From: Tetrahymena elliotti 4EA
Taxonomy: Eukaryota > Ciliophora > Oligohymenophorea > Hymenostomatida > Tetrahymenidae
Assembly (NCBI GenBank): GCA_000231825.2
Contig: JH720319.1
Span: 434,001 to 498,000, forward strand
Reading direction: 5' to 3'
DNA length: 64,000 nucleotides
Shown in pieces: positions 1-13,539 of this stretch. Position 1 is the stretch's first letter. Every line of letters begins with the position of its first letter. The notes below the pieces were generated by a model. It made no database searches, was not told the DNA's origin, and worked only from the letters and a program-made list of their open reading frames with translations. The position numbers and the translations under genes were made by a program.

Positions 1-3000
1 AATACAAATGAATGACCTTTAATTAAAAAATAAAAGATTAAAATAAATCAATAATTAATGTTAAATAAATATACATAGATAATAAACAAAATCTAGTTGT
101 TAGTTGTGAGAATAAAAATTAATACTTAATAAATCAATAAGCAGTCAAATCTTATTTAATTACTAATAATTTCCATTTAGTAATATATTTTAACAAATGA
201 ATTTATGCAAATTCATACAAAAGTATGTATAGCTCACTAGTTTTTCAGAATCATTCAAGTATTATTCATTTTATGATGAGTAAGCCTCAGCAATAGATCT
301 TAATTAATAGCATTCTTATGGAGTGAATTCTGGGAAATTCAATTTAATAAAACTATAAAATTATTAAAGAGATATAGCTCCTTTTTAGTTTTCATCCATA
401 CCTTATAGTTTAGTCCTAAATTAAATGATAACATAATCTACAGCATCATAATCTTACAATATAGCTCTTTACCCAACTAATATTTTCTTTTTTAAACTTT
501 CATATAATTTGTTTATAACATAACGATCATCTATTGGTTTAGCTGCAAATGCACTATCACTTTCTTCATAGATAAATCCTCCTTTCATATAATCAATACC
601 TGGTTTAGGTTTTTACTTAACAACAAGTTCATCTAAAGCTATTTTTCTATAATCAGGTACCCAAGGAATTTCTTCATATTCTATTTAATTATTTTAAAAT
701 TCTTCTTTCTATATGTCTAACTTATTATTATTATCTACAGCATTAATGCCTTGCTTATTAGTAGCGTCTGAAACAGCTTTTACTTTTTATTATTTTTTTT
801 AGTTAATTACCTATTGTTGAATTTATTCTTTAGTAATAACCTAAAATTTTTTAGGAGCATCACTTTATTCTGTTGCTTTTTCCAACTAACTATCTTAATT
901 AGCTAGCACCTATTAACCCTAGTTTAATTTAAATGAAACTTGTGCTGTATTCATACTTTTATTTGTCTCCTAAGTATTCATTTGTGCATCCTAAAAATTT
1001 TCATCATCAAGAACTAAATGCTGAAATAATTTAGATTTCTGGCCTTCTTGTTAATTTAACTTTGAAACTTGCTGACTTGATATTCCTAAATCTCTGACTT
1101 TTTAATTCTTTTCAAAATCATTAATTTTCTAAAATAAAACATCATCAAAAAGAGGTCCTCCTAATAAATAATCAATAAGCTCGGGTAAATATATTTTTCT
1201 CTGACTCTAGTATTTTGATGGTTAAGTTATGTTTTGTAATTTACTAAAAACAATATCTAAATCTTATTAGTCTATCTCAGAAAAATTATCAGCAACAACT
1301 TTTCTTTTATTTTTAAAATATTTTAATTAGTTATTCATTCATTTTTTGTTATTAATTATTTATTTTTTCCCCTTTTGTTATTTAATCATTTGTTTGTTTG
1401 CTTGCTTGAATATAAGTTTATTGGGGTCTGCACAAATACATTAACTAACTAAACAGAGAAAATGATGAAAAAAGAATTTACCTTAATTTAATTTCTTCTA
1501 TTAAATCGTTATCATCTGTATGAATTTTAAGTTTAAGGTTCAACTTATTCACAACTCCTTATACAATTTTTGATTGTATTGATCTTCTTGCTTACTCCTT
1601 TGATTTGTTACCAATTGCCTTAAAATCTATACTGTGCATAGCAATTTTTTGGGCTTCTCTAGTGATAAGGTCTACTAATTTTGCTGTATCTAATAACAAA
1701 TTGGTATTTAAGAATCCTTGTTAACTGTTATCCTAAAGATGAATGCACCCATTATTAGCAAGATAGAATTTCAAATCATTAATATCTTAAGGCACAAATT
1801 AAATGCCTAAGCTTTTATAGTATAAAGTAATATTATTTAACAGTATATAATTATCTCTCTCTATTATAGGACTTAGGGAAGTCATTAAAAAGTTCAATCC
1901 AAAACTATAGGCATATTTCACAAGTTATTTAAACAATTTTGGGGACTAAGTTTCTTATTTATTCAGAATTCTTCTTTAATCTTACTCATTTAAACCTAAT
2001 GTTCTGAGTTCTCTTATTTTTAAATTTTTATTTTTAATGACCCATTTGGCAAAAGTTTCATAAGTGAATTAAGAGAAATTATTATCTTCCCAAATTCTGT
2101 AATGAAGGAGAGATATCTCATCTTCAGTAAGTTTTAATTCTTTAAAACTTTCATTTATCAACCTATTTAGATAATAAATAAATTTATTTTAATTAACATT
2201 ATTTAAAAGTTACTTAGAGAAATCATCTTCAAAGTAGTGCATAATTTTATTAACATATCCTGCCCTTTTTGTATTTAATCCAAAATTATGTCTGAATACT
2301 TTTTCTACTTATTCATCTGTAAATTAAACTATATTTGGAGGTTTTAATATCTTAACAACTTGCTATGCTACTTTTATATCAAAATTCTTTAAAATAGTTT
2401 CATTATTCATCATATAGAGATTCTTAATACTCTTTTCATATTACTCATTTTCTGTCATTTATTTGTATTAAGATTTATTATTTTAAAATTCATCATCATC
2501 GCTTAGACCTTCTTAAACAATATTGCCATTCTCATCTCTTTTAGATTGCATAATTGAAATTTCTAACCTGCTTAGATCATCATACCTAAAGTCCCATTCA
2601 TCTCCAGCCTCCCTTCTATCCCAAAAATTTCTTCTTGATTTTTCAACTTCTTTTTCCCACATGTCATATGAATGATCTTCAGGATTTTTCTTTTTAGCTC
2701 CCAACATAAGAGCTACTGCATATCTAGAAAAAATATCAAACAATATATCTATCAATCTATTTATTATCTTTTTTAAACATTTTACTTCGTTTTTGGTGGA
2801 TAAGACTTCATTAATGAATATGACTCGACATAAGGAATATAATGTTCATTACCATCAAATTTTGTTTGTAAATCAGTTAATATCTCTTCTATTTATTCAG
2901 CAGTCAAGTAAAAATCAATTTTATTTGTTGTTAAAATTGATCTGAATTCTGATTTAGTAATGAGTTGTCTGTCTTAGCTGTCAACAAAGCGACAAAGTTC

Positions 3001-3171
3001 AGCATAATTATATCCATAATAATAAACGTATTCTCTTAAAATCTAGTATCCTTTAGATTGCTTATCCATGATAAGTTTCTCATAATAATTATTATTCTTA
3101 TCATTTTACATACTTTCTTATTCATGCATTTAGGAGCTATCATTTTAAGTTTTTCTGTAGTATTATGCCAT
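1..3171 (-). CDS. EF-hand-like protein, 3' end beyond window
   Basis: Ciliate-code gene; the ATG at 3171 sits in an A-rich context (AAAAAATGG). The frame continues to base 1 or to an unseen last exon, so the 3' end is missing. Predicted introns are 2724-2785 (GTAAAATG...TTTTCTAG) and a short one near 1428-1481 whose acceptor is ambiguous because both candidates keep frame. The N-terminal ~100 residues have an EF-hand-like segment (FVDSQDRQLITKSEF) with Asp at loop position 1, Ile at 8 and Glu at 12 but weak in between. Near the C-terminal end of the visible part is another, MDENQKGAISLQQF. The middle is charged and helical, with a conserved-looking block MWEKEVEKSRRNFW. The EF-hand assignment is a motif reading. 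The loops look degenerate, so calcium binding is uncertain. The last ~200 bases of the frame are AT-rich and may be intron. Function not recognised. Confidence 0.65.
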
Positions 3172-3736
3172 TTTTTAGAATTATTAAAAATAAATATTGT
3201 TATAATCCAAATTAATTCTAAGTATTCTTTAAAATTTAATTTAAAAATTTTTTAGTTCGAAAGTAGTAAAAAGAAAGATACTGATATTTTTTCAACAATC
3301 TCAAATTCTCAAATGATTCAAAAAAACTCAAGAATTCTAAATCAATCAATTAACAAAATTCAAATTATTCTTGAAAACGTTTTAGCTGAATTAAAAATCA
3401 AATTTAAAAAAATTATTATTTCGAAATATTTAGAAATAAATAAAGATTCAAAGTATTTGCTCTGTTTTACGAACAAAAAAACTCTATTTTGATTAGATTC
3501 TTCACAATTTATTATATTTTTGAAAGGTTGGAATTGATTTTTATACTATCTTTGCATTTGAATTTCTATTTTTAATATAAAATTTAAAAAGAAGTAATAA
3601 CAACTACCCAAAGCATTTAATAATATTAGATTCATTTGTTTATCATTATAAAAAAGAGTAGAACTAGTAACAAAATAAATTTTAAAAAGTAGATTTGAAA
3701 AATACATAAAGAAAGCAATCCAGAAATTTGTTTTGA
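3172..3736. other. Divergent intergenic spacer
   Basis: About 565 bases between two genes that point away from each other, so it must hold both promoters. It is AT-rich with poly-A and poly-T runs. I see no conserved element, RNA gene or coding segment. Confidence 0.6.
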
Positions 3737-6700
3737 ATGAGAAGAAGGAGAAGATTAATAGATGAAGAAGATTAGAATGAGGAAGAGCTGAGCAGCTTCG
3801 ATGAATTTAAGCAATAAATTTATTTCACTTTTTCAGAAATTCTAGAATGCAAATAAGTATCTCCAACTTTAGCCATTTTTATGATTGTTTTTTCTTATCT
3901 TCAGCTGATTTCTCTAACCTGTAATACCCATAATGTATACCTAAATGTAAGCGTTTTTTTCAAAACAATATTTAATACCATGACTATGTTTATTTAAAAC
4001 ATTATCTTAATGAATTATTTGACTTTTTTTAAATTCAATAAGCCAATAAAAATAACTTTTATCAAAAAAGGATTCACTTTTTGGATTAATTTTGCCTTTA
4101 ATTGGTTATACCTTGCTTTTTCCCTAAATCACAGAATAGTAAAATTTATTCTTTAATTATGGACTGCTTATGTTAGGGCTTGCTGTTTCTATATTCATAA
4201 TTTGGGGTATGTATTATGTTTATAAATGTCCAAATTAAGAAGAAGTTTACATAAGATAATTCAAGAGTAGTTTGGGTTTAATATATGATGCGTTTGATAA
4301 AATTATTTTTATGCCTTTAATGGGCTTAGTTCTTGCTAATTTTTTCTGCTAACTTAATGTAACATGCTTCTCAAGTAACAAAAAAAATATTTTACTATTT
4401 GCAAAATTCTTTTATTTAATACATTAACATAATTCGTTTTAAGATAAAAGACTAAATCAATTTTTTCAAATATTAAACAGCAACACATATCATTTTGATT
4501 ATTGTTTCTGTCATAGCATTTATTCTAATGATTGTATTACAGGTACTCTACAACTTTATGTTCTTTAACTTTACTTTTAGGAGCTAAGACAGCTTCTCTA
4601 GAAATGCCTCAGAATTAAACATGACTTCTATTGTTTTTAAGTTACTATCTCTATTTATCTACTTGATACTAAATCTAAATGATAACACATAACTTCTCGA
4701 ATTAATGCTTGTTATGATAGTTATTTCTTTTTTTATTATGCAAGATGCACTAAGTACCTTTACTTATCATCTAAAATCTGTTTCTAAGGCTAATTGCATT
4801 ATGGTTACTACATTTTTTTGGGTAAATGCATCAAGTTTTTTCGTGCAAGCTTCTAATATTTAATTATTCTAGTAAAACGCGCTTTTATTAGTAGGTTTAG
4901 GTGCATTCTTCTTTGTAAGATTATAACTCAATAGAGTATCTTATACAGCAAACGTAAAAAAACTTTGATATATTTATTAAATTTATAGATTCTCATTTAA
5001 ATATTTAAATATGGATTATTGTTGAACATTAAATTAATTGATTTAACTTCTATATTTAATCTGCTTACTCAATTTTCAATTTTTCTTAAAACTAAAATAG
5101 AATGTCATGATATCTGAATTAATTGCTATTAATACTGACATTCTACTCGATATGAAAGTAAGAGTATATCATTCTCTATCTTAAAATTTACATATTAAAA
5201 AATCTGAACTTTTACTGGCTTCTTTACTTAAAATCCATCATGATAAATGTGCTGAAGTTATGTGCCCTTGCTAAAGAAGAAATTTTTTATATGATCCTAA
5301 AAACTTAAGTTATGGTGATTCAAAAATTTAATTTCATAAAGACGATGTCTTTGTGAAACATTTTGTCAATAAAATGATAAAGGATGGTAAATTTTAAAGA
5401 AATGTCAAATTAGGATTTTAATAAAATAAAAATTAGGTTTATCTAAATTCAGAACATCAAAATTAGTAAACTTGGATCATTTACTTTATTAATTTGAGTT
5501 TCTATGTTTATACACACCCCTCTACTCCTAGTCATACTTATTTAGAAAAATGTATGGAGATAACTTGGGAGTAAGTATAGACTTTATCCTTTACTGTCTT
5601 TAACAAAAAATCTACAAACACATATATTATAAGGTAAAAAATAATTAAATTAATTATTTTAATGCTTAAAATTTAACTTATGCAATTATGATATTAACTT
5701 TAGAATATCAAAAATCCAGTCAGTGAGTCATTACAGATTGAAAATGTGAAAGAGTTTGATAAAGGACTTAAAAAAATAAGAGAATCAATAAGAGATGTTT
5801 CATAACATTTTTCGGATCTTTGGGAGACTTTAATTGATCAAGTACCTGATCTCTCAAAGCTTTTATAAGTTTGTAATAGAAATTTTTAGGAGATAAAACA
5901 AACCTAGGATATTTTTTAAGATTTAACTCTTCTCAACAATACATCAAGTAATTAAAAACAATTTCAATTTATTTTTTAATTATTAATTTATTTTATACTA
6001 AATTAGTTGAATTGAAAATATTGATGGAAATTTATGCAAATTAGATTGTCTTTGATGAATTGCTTCAATTATAAGTTTAGAAGTCAATTCATATGAGATC
6101 TCAGTTGGAAGTTGGAAATTCTGTTAATTAAGATCTAGACTTTTTGGTTAAGAAATATAATATTTATGATGATAATGTTTGTGTGATAAGCTTATCAAGT
6201 AGATATGAAACTATGAGTTAAATCACTTGGTGCTCTCTTAATGTTGATCAAATTTTAGGTGTAAATTCTTTTAGTTTGAAAGGAAGGAGTATCAATGATT
6301 TTATGCCATCAGTTTTTGCATCATTTCATGATCAGATTTTAAAACACTTTTATAATACGGGGTAAGAAACAACAATAAACAATATTATGCATACTTGGGC
6401 ATTAGATTAGTAAGGATATCTTTTTAGTGCAAATATTTTTGCAAAAATAATTCCACTCTAAAAAGATATAGAAATAATGAGTCTAATCCACAAACTCAAT
6501 AATATGGATTATATTTTAACAGACTTTGATGGAGAAATAAGTGGGTTTGGAAAAAAATTTGCTAATATTCTAAATATTACACCTAAGCAGTTTTAAAAAT
6601 TTAAATTAAATATTCAGTTGATAGCTCCAAAGCTCACCTCTGTTTACAAAGAATATTTTGTTGTAAATTTAAAAAGTTTAAAACCAATGGTATTCTTAAA

Positions 6701-9700
6701 TTAATTTTTTTTAACTAATAAGGATATAGATGAATCTTACTTATCATAGAGACCAATTTAGAACACAAAAAATTAGGTTGTTTTAGGGTCTGATACTTAG
6801 TCTGCTATTAAAGAAATTAAATTCGTTATATTCATTCCTCAGAACTTTTTAGAGGTGTTGGAAGATCATTAAGAAAAGAAAAATGAGGTCTTTTCAGCAT
6901 TTTTTAATATGGAAGAAGATATTTTAAAATAAAAATCCAAAATGGATCCAAAAACATTGTTTGATTTTAAGAGTTATTACTTTAATTACATACAATATGG
7001 TATTAAAAAAATCAGTTGGAAAAAATTGTAAGCTGTTATAAAAATGAGAGCTACAGTCTAAACTTTTACTTTCTATAATGGACATTAAATGCAATGTGTA
7101 AAGGCTTTGAAGATTATGCACTATGAAATCAAAAAGCCAGATTACGATTACATGTAAAAAATGAGAAAAAGATAAGATGATCTCAAAGGAGTAATCACTG
7201 AAATGAATAAAATGATTGATGATTAAAAAAAGAAAAAGTTCAAAGCTCAAGTACTTAAAATTATTAAATAAAATATGTATTTTAATGAATTTTAATTATT
7301 TTAGAACGAAGAAGAGCAAATTATTGCGGATACTAAAGAAAAAGCAGATGATGGAGTTTAAGAAAAAAGAAAGTAGTAATACAAGAAGAGACTCAAAAAT
7401 GTTTTGAATTTATTTTAAAGGTCTGGATCAACTTAACTGAATAATTTAGGTAGTCTACAGCCTAATGATACAAAATAATAAGATTCTAAAGTGTAAACTC
7501 CACAAAATAGTTAAAAAATTCAAACACCATAACATAAATAAATAAAATCTTAGTCAAGTTAACCAATCCAACCATAACCTCGTAAAATTTAATTTTTTAA
7601 TTTTAAAGATTTTTGATAAAGAAAAATAAAATAAAGAAAACGAAGAAAAAATTGATGTTGAAGTTAAGAAAGCAATTATTGGATTACTCAGACCATCAAC
7701 ATCTACTAATTATGTTCAGTCAGTTATTAGATAGGCAAGATTAAGTTAAATGGTTTAAATTTAGGGTTTGAAAAAAGAAGAAAAAAAAAAACCAAATCAA
7801 GTTTTTAAAAAGTAAATTTCAAATCTGTAAATGGAATCTTCACCTAAATCTAACTAACAATCTTTAAGCAATCAAACATCAAGAATTGAAGATTTCTCTA
7901 ATTAAAATTCGTTGATTGCTTCTAAAGATTAGCTCATAGAGAAGCAGCCATAAAAACCTGCAAATCCAAATCCAGACAGAAAAGCCAAAAAAAATATGTT
8001 TATAAAAAAGAATGTTGTAGAAAACTTTTATCCAGAATATGATAAAGATTTGCATCTTCCTGTAGCTTCTAAATTTAGATAAATTCTCATCAACAAAAAA
8101 ATCATAGGTTCGTTCATTAATAATATTTTAAAAATCAAATAAAAAAGTTATTTTTTGTTTAGGTAAAAAGTAAGGAAGTCATTTTTATTAGCACCGTGGA
8201 AAACTCAAAAGAAAAGAAAGTGGCTTAGTGTTTGATTTTGATGAAGTAAAACATGTTCTAAATTAAATAAGAGGATTTTAATTTTAATAAAAAATGTAAT
8301 AGGCTTAAAATACATAATACAGTTAGACACATGCAAGTAAACCTACTGAAAATGAAATCAATATAAACTTTTTTGATGCAAATGAGGATAACAACAAAGA
8401 AGGCATTAAAATTAATTCAGATAGAAGTATAAATTCCTCTTTCAACCAACAAAAATTTTAAGGATTTGAGAAACAGAGGAGTAAAATTTAAGAAATAGAT
8501 AAAACCCCAAGCTAAAAAGATATGAAAGAAATAAAAAATAATACCAATTAAAGCGAATTTAAAAGATAAAGGTCTGCATCTAAGTAGGTTAATTAGCCAG
8601 AATAAAAAACTCCAAGTGGAAGAAAGTAAAGTAAAGTAGGATTATATTAAAAATAAACCTCAAGCAATGGTTTCAATAAATTGAGAAGTAAAATGAAAAA
8701 TGGATAATTGTTTCAGTAAAATTTTTTTTTCTCATTCAAAAATTTAATTAATTTTCAAATAAGATAACTAAAATCTTTTGAGAAAGATAAGGAAGGTAGT
8801 CCCTCAAATTAAAATAATGGTGCTAATAATTAAGATGCTTTAAAAAAAGCTGAAAAATCTGATTCTAGTTCCGAAGAAGATGTTAATGCAGAGGAGCTTA
8901 AAATATTGCTAAAAAGTGAAAAATCTAACCATACAGATAAAGAAGAGAGAAATCTAATTGAAAATCTAGAAAAAAGGGGTAAATAAAATCTTTTTCAAAA
9001 TTTAATTTCATTTATTAAAATTTTTAAAAATAGATATTTAAGATGAAGAGAAAGCAGTAGCATAGAGTGTAAATTCAACAAATAGTTCTATCAATACTTA
9101 AAATGCTTTGAGATTGCTAAGAGTTTCATTGTAGAATATGAAACTCCCTCTTGTCCTTATTGTTGCAAATTATTGTGTGATTGCCATGTCTATATTAGTA
9201 TTTGCTCTATCTCTTACTTAACTTATCACTACTTAAAGCAGCTTTTCAGAAATAAAGAGTTAAGTGAGTATAATTGACAACATATCAGCTTACAGTGAAA
9301 ATACAACTTAATTCTATTATTACTATAAAGATCTATATTTTGTTTAAAATAATTACCTTGATAATCAAAATTATGACTAAAAGTGGTGGGAAAATCAAGA
9401 ATAATTGATTTAAAACACTTCTCTTAGGTTTTTAAATTTTACTGTTTAGGACCTAAGTCAAGCTGGTGGATAAGAAATTCAAGGAAAAGTATAGCTTTAT
9501 TAGATTTATATTTTAATATTGATTCACAATTGTGAAGGATTTTTTTAATTTGAAAATTCATTTTATTGATTTTTATTTAAATAATGATTTATTTTATATA
9601 GGATGTAAGATTTTATTTGTTTGAGCAAATGGATGCTATAATGTTAGTAGATTAGAGTCCAATTAAGATGAATATAGATTTTTAAAAGAATATAAGACTG

Positions 9701-11289
9701 TTTATGAATGCAGTAAACAACACTATTTATTATACAAGAGATAAATTTAATAAAAATACAATATACAGGGATGATTTCTTATATTACATTTTCTCTAACT
9801 TTAATCTCAACAAAATTTAGAATCAATTAAACTTTTAAGAAGCTATTGATTTAATTCATAAAAGTATGAATTAACTATAAGCTACATTTATCAGTTTATG
9901 GTCATTAACATTTACTTTAATAGCAGGATGTGTGTTGGCTATTTACCCTATTATTTTAAGATCTAGAATTAAAATACATGATAGTTTGGTACTTTTTACA
10001 AAAATATCAATTCGTGATGTCGAAAATTATTATACTCATTACAAAAATATAACTCACTTTTTCTCTACATTTATAAGTATAAGATAGCTGTCAAGGGATG
10101 TAGAAGGCTTTATAGAAGGTGAATAAGTAATGCAATTCAGATAAAGAAAAGAAAATGATAATAAATCTATTTCTCGTTCTCGTAAGTACAAAGGTAAAAA
10201 TTAATTTATCATTTTTAAAATCATCAAGAAAAATTTTTTTTAAAATTAGGAGTTAAAATAGATAGAATGGGATTCTTCATGTAAATGCTTGTAGTCTATA
10301 TATTTTTCACTTCTTTTGCAGTACTTAAAGATATAAGAATGATTATGTTTATTTCAAAAACTGAAGATTACATAAGAGCATAAATAAATCAATAATAAGT
10401 AAATATTTTTACCTTTAAAAAGGAAATCTTAATAAATTTAACAATTAGGTATTCTATGAGTTCTAAAATAGAGTTATAGACTATAAATAATATTTATCAG
10501 ACTTTTAAGATAATCAGAATTCCACTTAAATTGAGTTAGATTCTAATAGTCTTTATAATCAATTAAAAGGAAATATTACTTAACTATTAATGGATAACTA
10601 TCAATTATTTGGAAAAATAGATACTGATTATACCTCATTTGTCAATAATCTTATGACAGATCCTGTTTGTTAAATTTTAAATGTAAATACTCTTTATATA
10701 TTACCACATTTCCTTATATTTTTGTTTCTATTTAAAGTTGGATTAAAATGATCCTTGCTATAATCTCTAAGATAGTCTGCTTTCAAAGAGCTTTTAAAAT
10801 TTCTTTATATACTCGGAGAACCTATTTTTAAATGGATATGAGCATGTGAAAAGTGTTTACTAGCAACAAGGATTTGAAAAAGGTAATACTATTTTATTGA
10901 TTTATTATTCTTAAATATTTTTTTGATTAAAATCAGCAAAAATAGAGTCTGTTATGCAGATTAATGATAGCTTCTTAAAGGATTTAACAAAATTAGAGGA
11001 ATACATTTAATTAGTTAACTTAATGTGGAAAGAATATGAGTAGACTTCTATATTTAATGAAATTGATTAATAGCTACAATTTACATAAATAATTTTTATC
11101 TGCTACTCAATCTCAATTTTCTTATTTTTGGTATTCATTTGGCTAAATGTTTACTTAACTTTAAAAAGAGACTCAAGATGGGTTAATGGTTTTATTCTTC
11201 TTATACCTATCTAAATGCTGAGAGAAAACCAGTATTTAAGAAGTTATCTTAAAAGAAAGTTGCAAATTAATAGCTTAAGTTATGCATGA
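3737..11289 (+). CDS. TmcB-like PAS-domain multi-pass membrane protein
   Basis: Very large ciliate-code gene from ATG 3737 to TGA 11287-11289. The order is: charged N-terminus; about seven hydrophobic segments (to ~4940); a Cys/His patch HHDKCAEVMCPCQRR (~5240); a helical W..L region (DLWETLIDQVPDL, ~5820); a PAS-like domain (~6150-6400) with INDFMPSVFASFHDQIL; a second PAS-like stretch (MDYILTDFDGEISGFGKKF, ~6500); a long Lys/Gln-rich linker (7200-9050); and C-terminal membrane segments (~9140, ~9900, ~10270, ~11100). This architecture is that of the ciliate TmcB/TmcC-type PAS family, presumed membrane sensors with no settled role. Clear introns: 3947-4070, 4375-4450, 4954-5100; several more at ~5630, ~5950, 7580, 8105, 8990, 9500, 10190, 10740 and 10880. 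Exact exon borders, especially 9480-10760, need transcript data. Confidence 0.8.
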
Positions 11290-11892
11290 AATAATATTTT
11301 TTACAAAAAGTCTTTAAAATATTTAAATTAATTTAGAATTAATCATATTTTCATAACTATGTTGATAAAATATGCATATATTTGTTGTTCAAATAAGGGA
11401 TTTATGTTTAACTAAAATATTACTCTTATTTTCAAAATAGTTTACATTTAACTTATCCTATAATGCTTTTTATAAATTAGTAGAATGAATACCTACTTAT
11501 CTATCTACTTCACTATTAAATACAAACAAATTTTCTTTTTTCAATTCAAATTCTAAAAATTCTAAATAACAAATAAAAATTTTTCTAGTGAAAATAATTC
11601 TTAAAAAGAAAGAAGAATTTTTGATTTTTTGATTTGTTGATTTTAGAGAAACTCCAAATAATATGAGTGAAAAATGATTTAAAAATAAAGAAACAGGTCA
11701 ATCAAATGATGAATAGTAATTATAAGTTTGAGGTATAATTTACTTTAATATGCTTAAATCGTTAAGATGGTAAACTTACAGAAAAAAAGAAATAAATTAT
11801 ATCTTTAAAGTTCAATCATATTATAATTTATTTTAAATTTTATATTAAAAGCTATAGTTATTATTATTACTATTACTATTATTTTAACTTTT
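11290..11892. other. Intergenic spacer (convergent genes)
   Basis: About 600 AT-rich bases between the 3' ends of two converging genes. The last ~30 bases before the neighbouring stop contain a TTA/TTG run that continues the Gln-rich coding sequence of the minus-strand gene. Nothing else supported. Confidence 0.55.
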
Positions 11893-13539
11893 TCATTCTT
11901 AGTGTTCAGGGGATTCTTATTATTATTACTATTATTCTTCACTCTTTTCATGAACAACTTCAACGGATTATTAAACATCTACCTATTCATTAACTTAATT
12001 GATTTCTTCTTTAACTTGTTCTTCTTCCTTCTTTTCTTGTTCAACAATATTTTCTTCATTCTTTTATTCTACAACAACTTGCTCTTCCTTATTTTCTTAA
12101 ACAGCAACTTCAACTTCACCTTCTTTCTTTTCCTATTCAGCTTCTTAGACTTCTTGCTTTTCTTCTGCTTAATTTTCTGCAGCAACTTCGGTTTTTGTTT
12201 CCTCTACCTTGGCAGCTTATTAAACAGGAGCAGCTTCTTCCTTCTTTTCTTCCTTAGATTGGTTCTTTCTTTTCTATATTATGGTAATATTTATAAAGTT
12301 ATTCTTACATTTCATTTTTATAATTTGAATTATTTTTTTAAAAATATAAAATGATTTCTTACGCTTGAATGGAAACCAGGGAAACCACCTCCCATACCAC
12401 CCATACCCATGCCTCCCATAGGTTGAGAAGGTTCGTTGAAAATTTCATCAACAGCACCTTCCTTTTCAGGGTTTTACATAATAATTTCCATAGATTTACG
12501 TTACTTTAATTCAAGTTGGACCATCTTTTCTTAAAATTCGGGATGTTCCATAGCATACTTTTAAGTAGCACATTAAATGATCTTGGAGGCGGGATCTTCA
12601 AAATCTTCCAAATTGTATTGATTAAAGATGTTATCCCTATTATATAGACAGATAGCATTATTTTTAAGAATAAGTTGTTTTGCTATTTCAATATTTGAAC
12701 CAAACAAATAATAAAAATTATTACTTGATTTCATCAGTCTTTAAGGATTGTAAAGATCTTTGGATTCTAGGGTCATTTAAATTCAATTCACCATATTATT
12801 CTTTAATCTTCATGAACAATTATTACATAGATTTAGTAGTTTCAATCATAATCTTTTCGATAATTTCCAAAAGCTTTTCTTAAGTTAAGAATTCAGGGAT
12901 TTCAGCTTAGATATCCATTTGCTTACCTTCAGCAGCATTGTCAACCATAGACTTGATACCCTTCATCATGGTTTAGATTTCACTTTTTTTAGAAATTAAT
13001 TTCTAATTTTGTAGGGTTAAAACTTAAATATTTACGAATCAGCAGCAAAAGTGACTTCACAGTTATATTAGAAATCAGCTTCAGTGACATTGTTCTTATC
13101 ATATGCCTTTTTGATGGAAGCCTAAATTTCTTGGCTGATAGAAGCTATTATAATTTAAAATAGTTTTTATATTTTGAATGTTTTTTTTTGAGTAATTTAA
13201 GGAGTTAATAAATCAAAAATTTATATTTTGAACTCTTATCATTGAAACAGGATTAAGATAGTTAAAATAGTTACAATAAGAGAAAATGAAGTCCTTAATG
13301 TCGTAGTCAAGTCTTCCTTAAGAGTATCTCTTCATTTCATTAGCCATTAATGACATTTGAACACAAACAGCAAAGAGTTCTTTCTTGAGTTGCTTCAAAG
13401 TACTAATAATAACTTCTCTAGGAAGATCTTTGCCTGATGCCTTCTAGACTTAAGCCTTGCTATTGTTGTAGAAATAGTAGAAGAGAGCTCCTGCACCTAC
13501 TAAAGAACCACCGATGATTGCTAATTTCTTAAAATCCAT
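11893..13539 (-). CDS. Membrane-anchored protein with Gly/Met patch and Glu/Gln-rich tail
   Basis: Five exons from ATG 13539 to TGA 11893-11895. Introns 13145-13274, 12983-13035, 12637-12724 and 12274-12362 all have GT-AG ends and leave exactly 429 codons (428 aa). The N-terminus is one hydrophobic anchor (IIGGSLVGAGALFYYFY), as in tail-out organelle or vesicle membrane proteins. Residues ~35-300 are helical and soluble with no family I recognise. A Gly/Met patch (MGGMGMGGMGGGFPGF) then precedes a ~110-residue tail very rich in Glu, Lys, Gln and Val ending in a short poly-Gln run. The coding bias is richer in G/C third positions than most neighbours, suggesting good expression. The hydrophobic frame on the opposite strand at 11902-12354 is only the mirror of the acidic tail. 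Confidence 0.75.

Noticed and set aside
6924..7250. 108-codon minus-strand frame
   Set aside because: Lies opposite the uninterrupted Lys-rich coding region of the TmcB-like gene; hydrophobic mirror composition.
11902..12354. 150-codon, strongly hydrophobic frame on the + strand
   Set aside because: It is the antisense of the Glu/Gln/Lys-rich tail of the minus-strand gene; acidic codons read as Phe/Leu on the other strand.
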